Shown here: positions 1 to 10,029 of the stretch, in pieces
Position numbering within the stretch: position 1 is the first letter of the stretch
Layout of the letters: each line of letters begins with the position of its first letter
Assembly (NCBI RefSeq): GCF_963676485.1
Contig: NZ_OY781114.1
Span: 186,001-250,000 of the forward strand
Direction of reading: 5' to 3'
Source: an uncultured Cohaesibacter sp.
GTDB lineage: Bacteria; Pseudomonadota; Alphaproteobacteria; Rhizobiales; Cohaesibacteraceae
Length of the DNA stretch: 64,000 nt
Notes under the pieces: model-generated
The model's input: the letters and a program-made list of their open reading frames with translations, nothing else
What the model was told of the DNA's origin: nothing
Database searches by the model: none
Program-made: the position numbers and the translations under genes

Positions 1-1332
<1,332 letters not shown>

Positions 1333-1511
1333 TTATGATACTAACAGAGGGGGATCTATACCGTCAACAGGTTGTTACGGGTAGAATTAAAACCCAAATT
1401 CCGGATATTTTCAGAAATTTAAGGCGAATAAAACGCAATTTCCGCCTATCATCTTGATTTATAGCGATCTTTATCTGATTTCCGGATTAACTTCTCTTTA
1501 ACAGAAGCGCT

Positions 1512-2432
1512 TTACGTCCTTAGTCTAAGCACGATATCCTGATCATAATTTCCGAACCCACGACCGAAAATGTTGAGGCCGCCCGGATTCTTCGCTTCGT
1601 CCGGCACGGCAATGCGCACCCGGATCGAGCGGTGATCATCAAGCTCCAAATCAGATAAAGTGATATCTGACACATGCATGCCGTCAACGTAGGTTCCGTC
1701 TGCGGTGACGCGGAAGCTTTTCAAATGGCCATATTGGGAACCAGCCAGCTTCCACCAGTCCGGCGTATATTTGCCCCGTCGATCGCCATAGTCCCCTGGC
1801 GCCGTCCAGACCGCAATCAGCTTGTCATTGATGGATATATTGATATCGGACGGCCAGTCATCCGACGTCCCCGGCACCTCGGAAGACAGCTCAAGAACCA
1901 ACTCGAGCTCCTTGATCTCCTTACCGGCAATGCGCGCATTATTGGGGAACTGATAACGGACATAACCCTTTGTAAACCAAAGCAAACCAGCTTTCATACG
2001 CTCAGGTAAATGAAAGGTATCGGGGCTATCAAGGAAGCCGATAATACCTTCGTTGGAGCAAAGACCACAAGGGGCAGTCGTGTCGCAGCCGGAATATAAT
2101 CCAACCGGCATGGCAACCTCGATCAGGTTCTGATCGGTCTGCTTCGGCTCCTTAAAGGAAAGCACCACCTCATCATAGGCGGTTCGACAAATCTTCTGGC
2201 TTCCCTTCTTGGCCTTCTGGCTTTCGGTCTCTATGAGACCCGCCTTTTCAAGGGAATTCACATGCGTTGAAGTGGAGGATTGGGGGAGCCCAAGAACATC
2301 AGCGATATCATTGACATTCATCGGCCCCTGTTTGTTGAGCAACGTCAAAATCGACAGACGCGCCGGAGCAGCGAGACTTTTGAGAATATCTATTCCGTTT
2401 TCCGGCGTAATCAGCATATATCGTTTACTCAT
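1512..2432 (-). CDS. ArsR-type transcriptional regulator with sugar-operon-type C-terminal domain
   Basis: This 306-residue protein has an ArsR winged helix at about residues 10-80 (segments SLAAPARLSILTLL, NDIADVLGLPQSSTSTHV). Behind it is a long C-terminal domain of over 200 residues, which normal ArsR metal sensors (about 100 residues) lack. The C-terminal part holds a cysteine cluster (GCDTTAPCGLCS) and a beta-rich segment with many Trp and Tyr that could bind a saccharide. It lies directly upstream of a GH51 arabinofuranosidase, so it probably controls arabinoside use. A copy of the candidate operator lies 26 bp upstream of its own start, suggesting autoregulation. The ligand is unknown. 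Confidence 0.85.
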   Translation of the reverse strand: MSKRYMLITPENGIDILKSLAAPARLSILTLLNKQGPMNVNDIADVLGLPQSSTSTHVNSLEKAGLIETESQKAKKGSQKICRTAYDEVVLSFKEPKQTDQNLIEVAMPVGLYSGCDTTAPCGLCSNEGIIGFLDSPDTFHLPERMKAGLLWFTKGYVRYQFPNNARIAGKEIKELELVLELSSEVPGTSDDWPSDINISINDKLIAVWTAPGDYGDRRGKYTPDWWKLAGSQYGHLKSFRVTADGTYVDGMHVSDITLSDLELDDHRSIRVRIAVPDEAKNPGGLNIFGRGFGNYDQDIVLRLRT

Positions 2433-2457
2433 CTTAACTTCCTCATTTTTCCGATAT

Positions 2458-2476
2458 ATATCTTATTTTTTGATTT
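2458..2476. promoter_or_regulatory. Operator-like element upstream of the ArsR-type regulator
   Basis: The sequence ATATCTTATTTTTTGATTT matches the abfA-proximal element (1304-1322) at 17 of 19 positions. It sits 26 bp upstream of the regulator's ATG. I saw no third copy in the window. Confidence 0.55.
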
Positions 2477-2569
2477 TTACCAAGAAAATTCACACCCATT
2501 CCCGCTTGCCGCCAGCCAAAGGGTCAACCACCATCATTTCGAAAGGCAAAAGACAATCCCGTCGTTGCC

Positions 2570-3451
2570 TTATTGAAAGCTATTGCCCAGATCAGATCGC
2601 AGGCTCTTGAAATCCTCAAGAGAGCACATGGTCTTGTTTTCATCAATCGATGCCAAATCCAGAATGACTGCGTTGGCGATGGTCATCGGCACCACAAGCG
2701 ACTGAGGCTGTCCGGCCTCGCCGCGCGAAGCGGCAATATGCACATGCGGCGCGGGGTCTATGCGGGCACCTGAAAGATCAGTCAGGGCAAGAACGCGCGC
2801 ACCGCAGCGCTCGGCTATCTGGCGGACATCTAAAAGCACGCTTGAGGGTTTACGAAAGCAATTGAGCCAGACAACATCCTTGTCCGTCAGAGCAGCCAGC
2901 TTTTCCGGCAGCAGATGCAATTGGCTTGAGAGATCTTCAGCCGCATAGCCAGAGCGCATCAGGCGACGGGCTACAAGATGAGAGAGGGCTTCGGCGTGGC
3001 CGGTGCTGAAAATATAGATGCGTCGCGCCTTGCTCAAGCTCCGTGAGAAGGCGCGGATTTCTGCATTTGTAACGCTGCTTCGCACCTGCTCCAGCGCGGC
3101 GATTTCTCCATCCAGAATGGAGGCCAGCAGGCCACTTTCTTCGGCTTTGACGAGGCGGGCGGCCATACGCGCCGAGGCATGCTGGAAATCATCACCATGC
3201 TCAATCAGGTTGGTTTGCAGGAAAGCTCGAAACTCTGGATAGCCCTTGAAGCCCAGCCGGCGGGCAAGCCGCACCGCCGAGGTAGGGTGAACCCCGGCAC
3301 GGGATGACACTTCCTTGCCATTCTCCATGGCTGCACGAACCGGATCGCACATCAGAACGTCAAGGATGCGGGTATCGGCTTCGGTCAGCTTGGCTGAATT
3401 CCGTTTTATAAGATCCCCCAGAAAGATCGGCATCGCCGTGTTATTGCTCAT
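2570..3451 (-). CDS. RpiR/MurR-family transcriptional regulator (HTH + SIS)
   Basis: An N-terminal RpiR helix-turn-helix (about residues 15-75, with SSRAGVHPTSAVRLARRLGF) is followed by a SIS sugar-phosphate-binding domain (about 120-260, with IYIFSTGHAEALSHLVARRL). The start at 3451 was chosen because TTGGAG lies 5 bases before it; an in-frame ATG at 3493 has no clear ribosome site. The mature length is 293 residues. It is the last gene of the ugp-like operon, so it probably senses a phosphorylated product such as glycerol phosphate and represses the transporter. Candidate operators lie upstream of the binding-protein gene. Confidence 0.9.
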   Translation of the reverse strand: MSNNTAMPIFLGDLIKRNSAKLTEADTRILDVLMCDPVRAAMENGKEVSSRAGVHPTSAVRLARRLGFKGYPEFRAFLQTNLIEHGDDFQHASARMAARLVKAEESGLLASILDGEIAALEQVRSSVTNAEIRAFSRSLSKARRIYIFSTGHAEALSHLVARRLMRSGYAAEDLSSQLHLLPEKLAALTDKDVVWLNCFRKPSSVLLDVRQIAERCGARVLALTDLSGARIDPAPHVHIAASRGEAGQPQSLVVPMTIANAVILDLASIDENKTMCSLEDFKSLRSDLGNSFQ

Positions 3452-3586
3452 CGAAACTCCAAACCATCCCAATAGGTTTTTCCGCCATCCCATTGATGGG
3501 GATGCGGACAGCCCCTTGCGGCACTCTTTCCCCAGCAGAGCCCCCTCGTCCTTCTTGCCCCATCCCCCCAGACAGATGCAAGCCCG

Positions 3587-4615
3587 CTAAACAGAACTGA
3601 CCCGCCCACCATCAACCGTGGAGAAATAATGGGCGCGTTCCAGATCGACATTGATCAACACGTCAGCCCCGTCCCTGACGCGTTCGGTGCGTTCCTCAAT
3701 CACTGTGAGGCGACCGGCGTCGGTGTCGCAATGCAAAATGACGTCCGATCCGGTCATTTCCGACAGTGCTATCCTGCCCGGCAGGCAACAGCCCCCGGCC
3801 CCTTCTGTTTTGATGGATAGAGCCTCGGGCCTCAACCCGATTTCGATATTGGCATCCCCTTTCCAGAAGGGCACTTTTTCAGCGGGCAGGAAATTCATTG
3901 GCGGCATCCCCAGAAAGCTGGCCACGAACTGGTTGGCAGGCCGGTCATAAATGGCTTCGGGAGTGTCGAACTGCTGCAAATGACCATCTTTCATCACTGC
4001 GATCCGATCTGCCAATGATAGCGCTTCGGTCTGATCGTGGGTCACATAGACAATAGTTGCTCCAAGCTGACGGTGCAGCGCCTTGATTTCGGTGCGCATG
4101 GCCACTCGCAGGGCATTATCAAGATTGGAGAGCGGCTCATCCATCAGGAATGTCGAGCTATTCCGCGCCATGGCGCGCCCCATAGCAACACGCTGGCGCT
4201 GCCCGCCAGACAGGGCGCCGGGCTTACGATCAAGATAAGGCTCCAGTTGCAGGGCGCGGGCCACGTCAAGAGCGCGCGCGTTGCGCTCCTTTTTGGGCAC
4301 CTTGCGCAGCTCCAATCCGAAGGCGATATTCTCGCGTACGGTCAGATGCGGATAGAGCGCATAATTCTGAAAAATCATGGCGATGTCGCGATGCTGGGGC
4401 AATTGCTCATTGGCCCGCTCACCGGCAATCAGGATTTCGCCTTCCTGGCATTGCTCCAACCCGGCAATGAGCCGCAGCAGCGTTGACTTGCCACAACCGG
4501 ATGGCCCGACAATGACGATGAACTCGCCATCCTTGATGTCCATGGAGACATCATGCAACACGGGCGTTACGTCATCATAAGACTTGTTTATGGACCTAAG
4601 AGAGATAGAGCTCAT
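3587..4615 (-). CDS. ugpC: ABC transporter ATPase, UgpC/MalK family
   Basis: This 342-residue ATPase powers the adjacent UgpA/UgpE permease. Visible motifs are Walker A GPSGCGKST, signature LSGGQRQRVA, Walker B TFLMDEPLSNLD, and the switch His in YVTHDQTEA. The C-terminal MalK-type TOBE region (from about 235) is present. Its ATG overlaps the stop of the upstream GDPD gene by four bases (ATGA), so the two are translationally coupled. Operon context points to sn-glycerol-3-phosphate or glycerophosphodiesters as substrate; the ATPase itself does not define specificity. Confidence 0.93.
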   Translation of the reverse strand: MSSISLRSINKSYDDVTPVLHDVSMDIKDGEFIVIVGPSGCGKSTLLRLIAGLEQCQEGEILIAGERANEQLPQHRDIAMIFQNYALYPHLTVRENIAFGLELRKVPKKERNARALDVARALQLEPYLDRKPGALSGGQRQRVAMGRAMARNSSTFLMDEPLSNLDNALRVAMRTEIKALHRQLGATIVYVTHDQTEALSLADRIAVMKDGHLQQFDTPEAIYDRPANQFVASFLGMPPMNFLPAEKVPFWKGDANIEIGLRPEALSIKTEGAGGCCLPGRIALSEMTGSDVILHCDTDAGRLTVIEERTERVRDGADVLINVDLERAHYFSTVDGGRVSSV

Positions 4616-5361
4616 TGACCTGTTCCTTCCCGCTTCTGGTTGCGAATGGCCACTGCGAGGCTGGGACGGTCTGTGGTGAAGATCTTCACCCCCATATCCA
4701 GCGCCTTGCTGATCTGAGCGGTTGAGTGCGCGGCCCAGCAGCCGAATTCCAAGCCTGCGTCCAGCGTGGCGGCCATCAATTCCGGGCTCGCCTTGTCAAT
4801 ATTGACCCCGATTTCCGGAATGCAGCGCGAGCGGGCCATTTCGAGCACGCCCCTTGTTCCCAACTGGGTAAGAACCGCAGGGCTCACCAGCCAAAGGCGT
4901 GGCCTGTCTGTGTGTTCGGCGATCTCGTCCAGATAATCCAGCAGGAAGGATGAGAAATTAGCCGTGCGCAGCGTGTCTTCCTTCGCCAGACAATCAAGCA
5001 CGCGGGGCACAAAGCCCTGATAAGGATTGCCATCGGCGCCGGGTTTGAATTCGCAGCGAAAGACAACCGAGCTGTCATCAAAGAGCTCGCAAAGCTCCTG
5101 CAACAGGATCGGTCGGCTGTTGTGGCTGAAATTGATGACCGCCGAGAGAACCGCTTGCGTGGTCAAGTCGGCAATAGCCCCAGCCATATCCGTTGTACGC
5201 TCCAGTGTGGCATCATGATGCACGATAATGTCGCCATCCTTTGTGGGATGGACGTCAAACTCCACCTCTTCCAATGCCATGGCTGCGGTGGCTGTGAAGC
5301 CCGCCAAAGTGCTGTCGCCATATTCAAGCGTGCCACCGCGATGGGATGCAATACGCGTCAT
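4612..5361 (-). CDS. ugpQ: Glycerophosphodiester phosphodiesterase
   Basis: The enzyme hydrolyses glycerophosphodiesters (such as glycerophosphocholine) to sn-glycerol-3-phosphate and an alcohol. The GDPD signature is visible: ASHRG at the N terminus, EVEFDVHPTKDGDIIVHHDATLER-like metal and catalytic residues, and a C-terminal IFTTDRP. The start at 5361 gives 249 residues, is preceded by AAGGAAAG and places HRG where the family expects it; upstream ATGs at 5385 and 5415 would add an unusual N-terminal tail. There is no signal peptide, so it acts in the cytoplasm on imported diesters. It sits between the permease and ATPase genes. In E. coli the order is ugpBAECQ; here Q and C are swapped. Confidence 0.93.
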   Translation of the reverse strand: MTRIASHRGGTLEYGDSTLAGFTATAAMALEEVEFDVHPTKDGDIIVHHDATLERTTDMAGAIADLTTQAVLSAVINFSHNSRPILLQELCELFDDSSVVFRCEFKPGADGNPYQGFVPRVLDCLAKEDTLRTANFSSFLLDYLDEIAEHTDRPRLWLVSPAVLTQLGTRGVLEMARSRCIPEIGVNIDKASPELMAATLDAGLEFGCWAAHSTAQISKALDMGVKIFTTDRPSLAVAIRNQKREGTGQ

Positions 5362-5411
5362 GTCTTTCTTTCCTTCAAATTTCATGTCTTGAGCCCGGTT
5401 TATCGTCGCCA

Positions 5412-6221
5412 TCATTTGACGGCCCCCATGGTGATCCCGCGGACCAGATGACGCTCAACAAGGGCGAAGCCTAATAAAACCGGCAGAATGGAAATGGTGG
5501 ATGCGGCCATCACGAGCGGCCAGTCGACGACCCCTTCGCCGGGATTGATGCGATAGAGCCGCGCCAGCCCCACCTGCAGCGTGTAGAGGTCATCCTTGCC
5601 GATGGCGACCAGCGGCCAGATATAGCTGTTCCATTCGCCAATGAAGATATAAAGCGCCATGGACAGGATGGCAGGTCTGGACAAGGGCACTATGACACGC
5701 CAGAGCACCTGAAGGGATGTTGCACCATCCATATAGGCGGCTTCATCCAGTGAGCGGGGAATACCGCGAATATATTGCCGCAAAAAGAAGGTCGCAAAAG
5801 CGCTCGCCATAGCTGGCAGGATGAGGCCTGCATAGCTATCAAGCAGCCCCACTTTGGCCAATGTCAGGTAGTTTGGAATAAGGCTGATATGGCTGGGAAT
5901 CATCAAGGTGGCCACCACCGCCCCAAACAGCAGATCGCCACCGCGGAACCGGAAGCGAGCAAAGGCATAGGCAGCCAGTGTGGCTATGGAAATGCCGCCC
6001 ACGGTCACGATGCCCGACACGATGATGCTATTGAGCAGATAGCGGGCAAAATGATACTGCCCCACCGCGCGCCCGTAATTGTCGACGGTGAAATCCAGCC
6101 CGCCCGTATAGTAGGCATCGACCGTCTGGAAGGACAGCCATATGGCATAGAGCACGGGTGAGAGAAACAGCAGCCCGAAGAGGAGCGCAAACACGGATTG
6201 AACAGGATTTTCAAGCTTCAT
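5412..6221 (-). CDS. ugpE: ABC transporter permease, UgpE/MalG type
   Basis: This 269-residue inner-membrane permease has about six hydrophobic segments and the EAA loop LDEAAYMDGATSLQVLWRVIVP that contacts the ATPase. The ATG at 6221 (GAAGG upstream) overlaps the end of ugpA by 11 bp; a TTG six codons earlier is possible but has a poorer ribosome site. It forms a heterodimer with UgpA. Confidence 0.92.
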   Translation of the reverse strand: MKLENPVQSVFALLFGLLFLSPVLYAIWLSFQTVDAYYTGGLDFTVDNYGRAVGQYHFARYLLNSIIVSGIVTVGGISIATLAAYAFARFRFRGGDLLFGAVVATLMIPSHISLIPNYLTLAKVGLLDSYAGLILPAMASAFATFFLRQYIRGIPRSLDEAAYMDGATSLQVLWRVIVPLSRPAILSMALYIFIGEWNSYIWPLVAIGKDDLYTLQVGLARLYRINPGEGVVDWPLVMAASTISILPVLLGFALVERHLVRGITMGAVK

Positions 6222-7080
6222 AATGCACCTTCCGGCCAATCACACGGGATTTGATAAGAGACAGCGCGATGAGCAGAATAAACAGCAGCACGGCCAGCGC
6301 AGAGCCCGTACCGATGTCAAACAGGGTGAAACCGACGCGATAAAGCATATTGACCAACATATCCGTGGCACCCGCCGGGCCGCCATGGGTCATCACATTG
6401 ACGATGGTAAAGACCTGAAAGGCCTCAATGACGGAAATCACCAAGAGGAAATAGGTGGTCGGCATGACCAGCGGCATGGTTACGCGGCGGAACACATGAA
6501 AACGACGTCCGCCATCCACGGCGGCGGCATCATAAAGTTCCTGAGGAATGGCCTGTAACCCTGCAATATAAATGACGATGTCATAGCCGATCTGTTTCCA
6601 GCTATTGACCAGGATCAGCACCAGCAACGCCAGTTGCGGATCTTGCATCCATGGTATCTTGCCTACACCGATATGCTTGAGGAGCGCGTTGGCGACCCCA
6701 TAGTCGGTGGAGAAAATCCACGAAAAGACGACAGCGATGGATACCGTCGACGTGACGGAGGGCAAAAAGAAAGCACCGCGCAGTAAGCGGGGGGCGAATT
6801 TCTCCGATGTCAGGAAACTCGCAACCATCAATGCCAGCGCCAGACGCAGCGGCACGGAAATGACCGCAAAGATCGCCGTTATCTTCACCGAGTTCCAGAA
6901 TTCGGTGGAGGTCAGCAACAATTGGTAATTTTCAAACCCGACAAAGGGCTTGGTTGCAGACATGAAGTCCCATTCACGGACGCTGAGATTGATGCTTGTG
7001 GCAATCGGGATATAGGTAAAGACCGCAATGAAAGCCAAAAGCGGCAAGATATAAAAATAGGGCAAGAATTTGCGGGCCAT
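6211..7080 (-). CDS. ugpA: ABC transporter permease, UgpA/MalF type
   Basis: This 289-residue inner-membrane protein starts with a hydrophobic helix (FYILPLLAFIAVFTYIP) and carries the EAA-type loop LYDAAAVDGGRRFHVFRRVTMP. It lies 84 bp after the binding-protein gene and overlaps ugpE, so the permeases are coupled. Function as a glycerol-phosphate or glycerophosphodiester permease is inferred from the operon, which includes ugpQ. Confidence 0.92.
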   Translation of the reverse strand: MARKFLPYFYILPLLAFIAVFTYIPIATSINLSVREWDFMSATKPFVGFENYQLLLTSTEFWNSVKITAIFAVISVPLRLALALMVASFLTSEKFAPRLLRGAFFLPSVTSTVSIAVVFSWIFSTDYGVANALLKHIGVGKIPWMQDPQLALLVLILVNSWKQIGYDIVIYIAGLQAIPQELYDAAAVDGGRRFHVFRRVTMPLVMPTTYFLLVISVIEAFQVFTIVNVMTHGGPAGATDMLVNMLYRVGFTLFDIGTGSALAVLLFILLIALSLIKSRVIGRKVHYEA

Positions 7081-7164
7081 GGAGGCTACCTGTTGCAGAT
7101 CGGTCTTCCAGCGGGGGCCGCATGCAGCCTCCGCCGGTAAAGACGCATGGGATGGTGAGAAACC

Positions 7165-8433
7165 TTATTTGGCCAGACGGGCAGCTTCTTCGCGGGTCTT
7201 GAGCGCAAACTCGGAGAGCACGTCCTTGGCGCCGCGCTGGCCAAGGGCCATGGCTTCCCAGAGACCATATTCACTGGCGCGCATCCAGGTAACGACTGGA
7301 GGGCGCGGGCGGCCACGCGCGAAGTCGAGCTGTTTGATGGCCACATCAATGCCCGGTTTTTTGGCCAGAGCTTCTTTGGCCAAAGCCTGCTCTGCGGTGT
7401 ATTTGTTGATCGGCATATAGCCGGTGCCGGAGAACCAGATAGCGTTGGACTCTGGAGACGCAGCAAAGCTGATGAATTTATAGGCTGCGTCTTTCACATC
7501 CTGTTCGGCGGTGGAAAGAATGCCGATCCCAGCACCTCCGATTGGCACTGAACAGACCTTGTTACACGGCATCGGACGCACGACCAAATCGTCACCAAGA
7601 GCCTTCTTGGCCCGCACATAGTTGCCGGTCGAATTCATCATGATGCCGACTTTGCCGGAAAGGAAAGCGTCGCGGCCGCCCTTTTTCTCATCGGTCACAC
7701 CATCAGGTGACGCCACATGATACTCATGCACCAAAGAGGCCATCCACTGATAGGCTTCGATGGTATTGTCAGAATCAAGCAGAATCTCACCGGTTTTGGA
7801 ATCGATCAGGTCGCTGTCATTATCCATAACCAGACCCCAGCGGGCGAATTGGCCCGGAGCAACGATACCAGTGATGCCATCATCGCCAAGCTTGTCGGTG
7901 ATCTGTTTGGATACCTTGAGCAGATCATCAAAGGTCTTAAGGGCGGGTTCTTCTGTGATGCCCGCGCGTTCGAAGATACCCTTGTTATAATAGAGCACAG
8001 GCGTGGAGGAGTTGAACGGCACGATATAATTCTTGCCTTCAAAGACGCCGACCTCACGGGCAAAGCCGAACAGATCGTCTTTAAGCGGGTTTTTGTTGAC
8101 ATAGTCGGTCAGGTCCGTCAGCACGCCTCGATCGGCAAACAGACCGTAACGGGTGACTTCCATGATGACAGCATCGGGCTCGCGATGGGCCGGAATGGCA
8201 GCCTGCAACTTGGCCACAATGTCGTTATAGTTGCCGATGAATTCGGGCTTGATTTCGATATCGGGATTGGCGGCCTCAAATTTATCAATAATCTTTTCGA
8301 GGGCTTGGCCGTTGGGTTTTTCAGGATTAAAAGCGTGCCAGAAAGTGACGGTGGTGGCCGCCATGGAAATATGGGCAGATCCGACCAGAGCAATCAGACT
8401 TGCGCTGGCCAGTTGAATGAAATTGCGGGTCAA
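7165..8433 (-). CDS. ugpB: Periplasmic substrate-binding protein, UgpB-like (TTG start)
   Basis: This family 1 extracellular solute-binding protein delivers glycerol-3-phosphate or glycerophosphodiesters to UgpAE. I place the start at the TTG at 8433, preceded at 5 bases by AAGGAGAG. This gives 422 residues with a clean signal peptide (TRNFIQLASASLIALVGSAH, cleavage after SMA). An in-frame ATG at 8478 would add a hydrophobic Cys-containing stretch in front of the signal peptide and looks wrong. The mature part begins TTVTFWHAFNPEKPNG, typical of UgpB, with the family signature near IIVPFNSSTPVLYYNK-like residues. It is the first transporter gene of the operon. Confidence 0.92.
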   Translation of the reverse strand: MTRNFIQLASASLIALVGSAHISMAATTVTFWHAFNPEKPNGQALEKIIDKFEAANPDIEIKPEFIGNYNDIVAKLQAAIPAHREPDAVIMEVTRYGLFADRGVLTDLTDYVNKNPLKDDLFGFAREVGVFEGKNYIVPFNSSTPVLYYNKGIFERAGITEEPALKTFDDLLKVSKQITDKLGDDGITGIVAPGQFARWGLVMDNDSDLIDSKTGEILLDSDNTIEAYQWMASLVHEYHVASPDGVTDEKKGGRDAFLSGKVGIMMNSTGNYVRAKKALGDDLVVRPMPCNKVCSVPIGGAGIGILSTAEQDVKDAAYKFISFAASPESNAIWFSGTGYMPINKYTAEQALAKEALAKKPGIDVAIKQLDFARGRPRPPVVTWMRASEYGLWEAMALGQRGAKDVLSEFALKTREEAARLAK

Positions 8434-8443
8434 AGGACTCTCC

Positions 8444-8488
8444 TTGCAACTAAAATTGCAGAAAATTACAAGGAGCAATTACAAGAGC
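8444..8488. promoter_or_regulatory. Repeat cluster upstream of ugpB, candidate RpiR operators
   Basis: Immediately upstream of ugpB lie an inverted repeat TGCAA-N6-TTGCA (8445-8460) and two tandem direct repeats (AATTACAAGGAGC at 8464-8476, AATTACAAGAGC at 8477-8488). Such clusters near the ribosome site suit repressor binding by the operon's RpiR protein. No experimental motif is known to me that settles this. Confidence 0.4.
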
Positions 8489-8769
8489 AATATAACAGCT
8501 TTTGTACGCCAGAATGAAAATTTGATGACAAGCGGCTTCGCGAAAGCCCGCACATTTCGGATATTCTTGCTATAATTCAGAGACTTGAATGAGGGAGGAG
8601 CAATTTCTTCCGCAGACAGTCGCGCACCCCGAAGCGACATGGGCTCCTCAAGCTTTCTGGTCTGACAGCTTTGGGACAGGGGCAAGGTTTAGTCTTTATC
8701 ATAGGAGAGATCAGGCGTCCCGTGACTGCTTGCGCAGCCCACTCGGCCACGAAGGCAAGCATGAACACT

Positions 8770-8904
8770 CTAGCGCCTTTTCCAAAGCCTTATATAGATA
8801 TAGCCGATTGCCGCGGCAATCACGAGCCCGAGCCCCAGAGAATCCCACACACCCTGCAAGGCCGACGCGGCTTCTGCTGCCGATTGCGTCACTTGCGTTT
8901 CCAT
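8770..8904 (-). CDS. Small single-pass membrane protein, 44 residues, function unknown
   Basis: A 44-residue frame is preceded by AAGGAGA at 5 bases from ATG. The N-terminal half is polar and alanine-rich (METQVTQSAAEAASALQGVW). A hydrophobic helix follows (LGLGLVIAAAIGYIYI) and then a basic tail RLWKRR, predicting N-out/C-in topology by the positive-inside rule. It lies about 340 bp upstream of ugpB on the same strand; co-transcription is possible but not shown. I do not recognise the family. The strong ribosome site and well-formed helix make a real gene likely. Confidence 0.6.
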   Translation of the reverse strand: METQVTQSAAEAASALQGVWDSLGLGLVIAAAIGYIYIRLWKRR

Positions 8905-9129
8905 AGCGGTCTCCTTTCATCGTAAACCGCTTAAGGCCCGGCGCCTCACCTGCTCAAAGGACTTGATGATTCAAGGGCCCAAGACCGGCTTTCCGCTATG
9001 GTTTAATCTACAACCAGAACGGGCCTCTGTCATCTCGTAATGAAACAGATAGTTTCGTGGCAACAAGTGCCCTGCCCCAACCACAATGTCAGTATTCGCA
9101 CACGCCTATTGAAGCAAAAAGCGTATGAA

Positions 9130-10029
9130 TCATTCGGTGTAGTGATAAATATCGCCAGTGGTGAGAAATTTGCGCCGATCCGCTGATACGCGATAGTAGG
9201 ACGGGCTCACGCCCATATATTGCTTGAACATGCGCGAGAAGAAATAAACGTCGTTATAGCCCACGGCCAGAGCTGTTGCATTGACGCTTTTACCCGTCAA
9301 AAGGATGTTCATTGCCTTCTCCATCCTTTTGAATTCCATAAATTTTCTGGGCGTGTAGCCAATCTTGGCTTTAAAGGCCCTGCGGAAATAGTCGTCATTA
9401 TAAGGCACCGAGGCGATGAGGCGCTCGGCTTCATCCTTGTCCAGAGGGTCGCGCGAAATCTGAGCGGCAATCAGCATGACATGAAGCGACAAAGCATCCT
9501 GCCCACCAAGGTTCTGCAAAGAATGCTCACTCCAGCGCACAAAAGCACAATCAAGGTAGGCCAGCAGGATCACCATGAAGAGATGCACTTGTTGCAGGGT
9601 TGTAGAAGAAGACGGCGCGATGGAGCGGTAATAGCGCACCAGTGATTCCAGCTGCTCCCAGTTGGGCAATTGCACCACCGGCTTGAGCTCCATCTGCTGG
9701 ATCAGGTCTACATTGTCAAACAGCGTAAGCGTGAAATGCTGAGCAACTCCAGTATATTGATCCCCATGATCAAGGCGGCCTTCAAAATGCGCCCCAGCCG
9801 GAATCAGCATCGCTTCGCCGCGCTGCTGGCGCACTTCAACACCATCCAGAAAATACTGTGCGCCCCCTGTCAGACAAACGACAAGGTCATGGACGTCATT
9901 TGACTTATGTACACTCCAGGTTGAAGAGTGGCGCATTTTGATCGTCGATCTGGAAAGATTCAGGTTCAACGAGGTGGCAGGAATTCCCTCCAAAATCGAA
10001 TGTTCGGTTTTATCCATGATTTTGTTCAT
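9130..10029 (-). CDS. AraC-family transcriptional regulator
   Basis: This 299-residue protein has an N-terminal cupin-like sensor (about 30-130, with GEAMLIPAGAHFEG) and a C-terminal double helix-turn-helix (about 205-290, with NDDYFRRAFKAKIGYTPRKF and NATALAVGYNDVYFFSRMFK). It is divergent from the pectin-oligosaccharide ABC operon at 10401, so it is the likely activator of that operon, responding to a pectin-derived sugar. The start may be the first ATG (10029) or a second in-frame ATG four codons later, since GAAGGA is only two bases from the first. Confidence 0.9.
   Translation of the reverse strand: MNKIMDKTEHSILEGIPATSLNLNLSRSTIKMRHSSTWSVHKSNDVHDLVVCLTGGAQYFLDGVEVRQQRGEAMLIPAGAHFEGRLDHGDQYTGVAQHFTLTLFDNVDLIQQMELKPVVQLPNWEQLESLVRYYRSIAPSSSTTLQQVHLFMVILLAYLDCAFVRWSEHSLQNLGGQDALSLHVMLIAAQISRDPLDKDEAERLIASVPYNDDYFRRAFKAKIGYTPRKFMEFKRMEKAMNILLTGKSVNATALAVGYNDVYFFSRMFKQYMGVSPSYYRVSADRRKFLTTGDIYHYTE

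Noticed and set aside
8577-8768. 63-residue minus-strand frame following the small membrane peptide
   Set aside because: It starts without a good ribosome site, is rich in Pro, Cys and Arg in its second half and has no family look; it may be chance.
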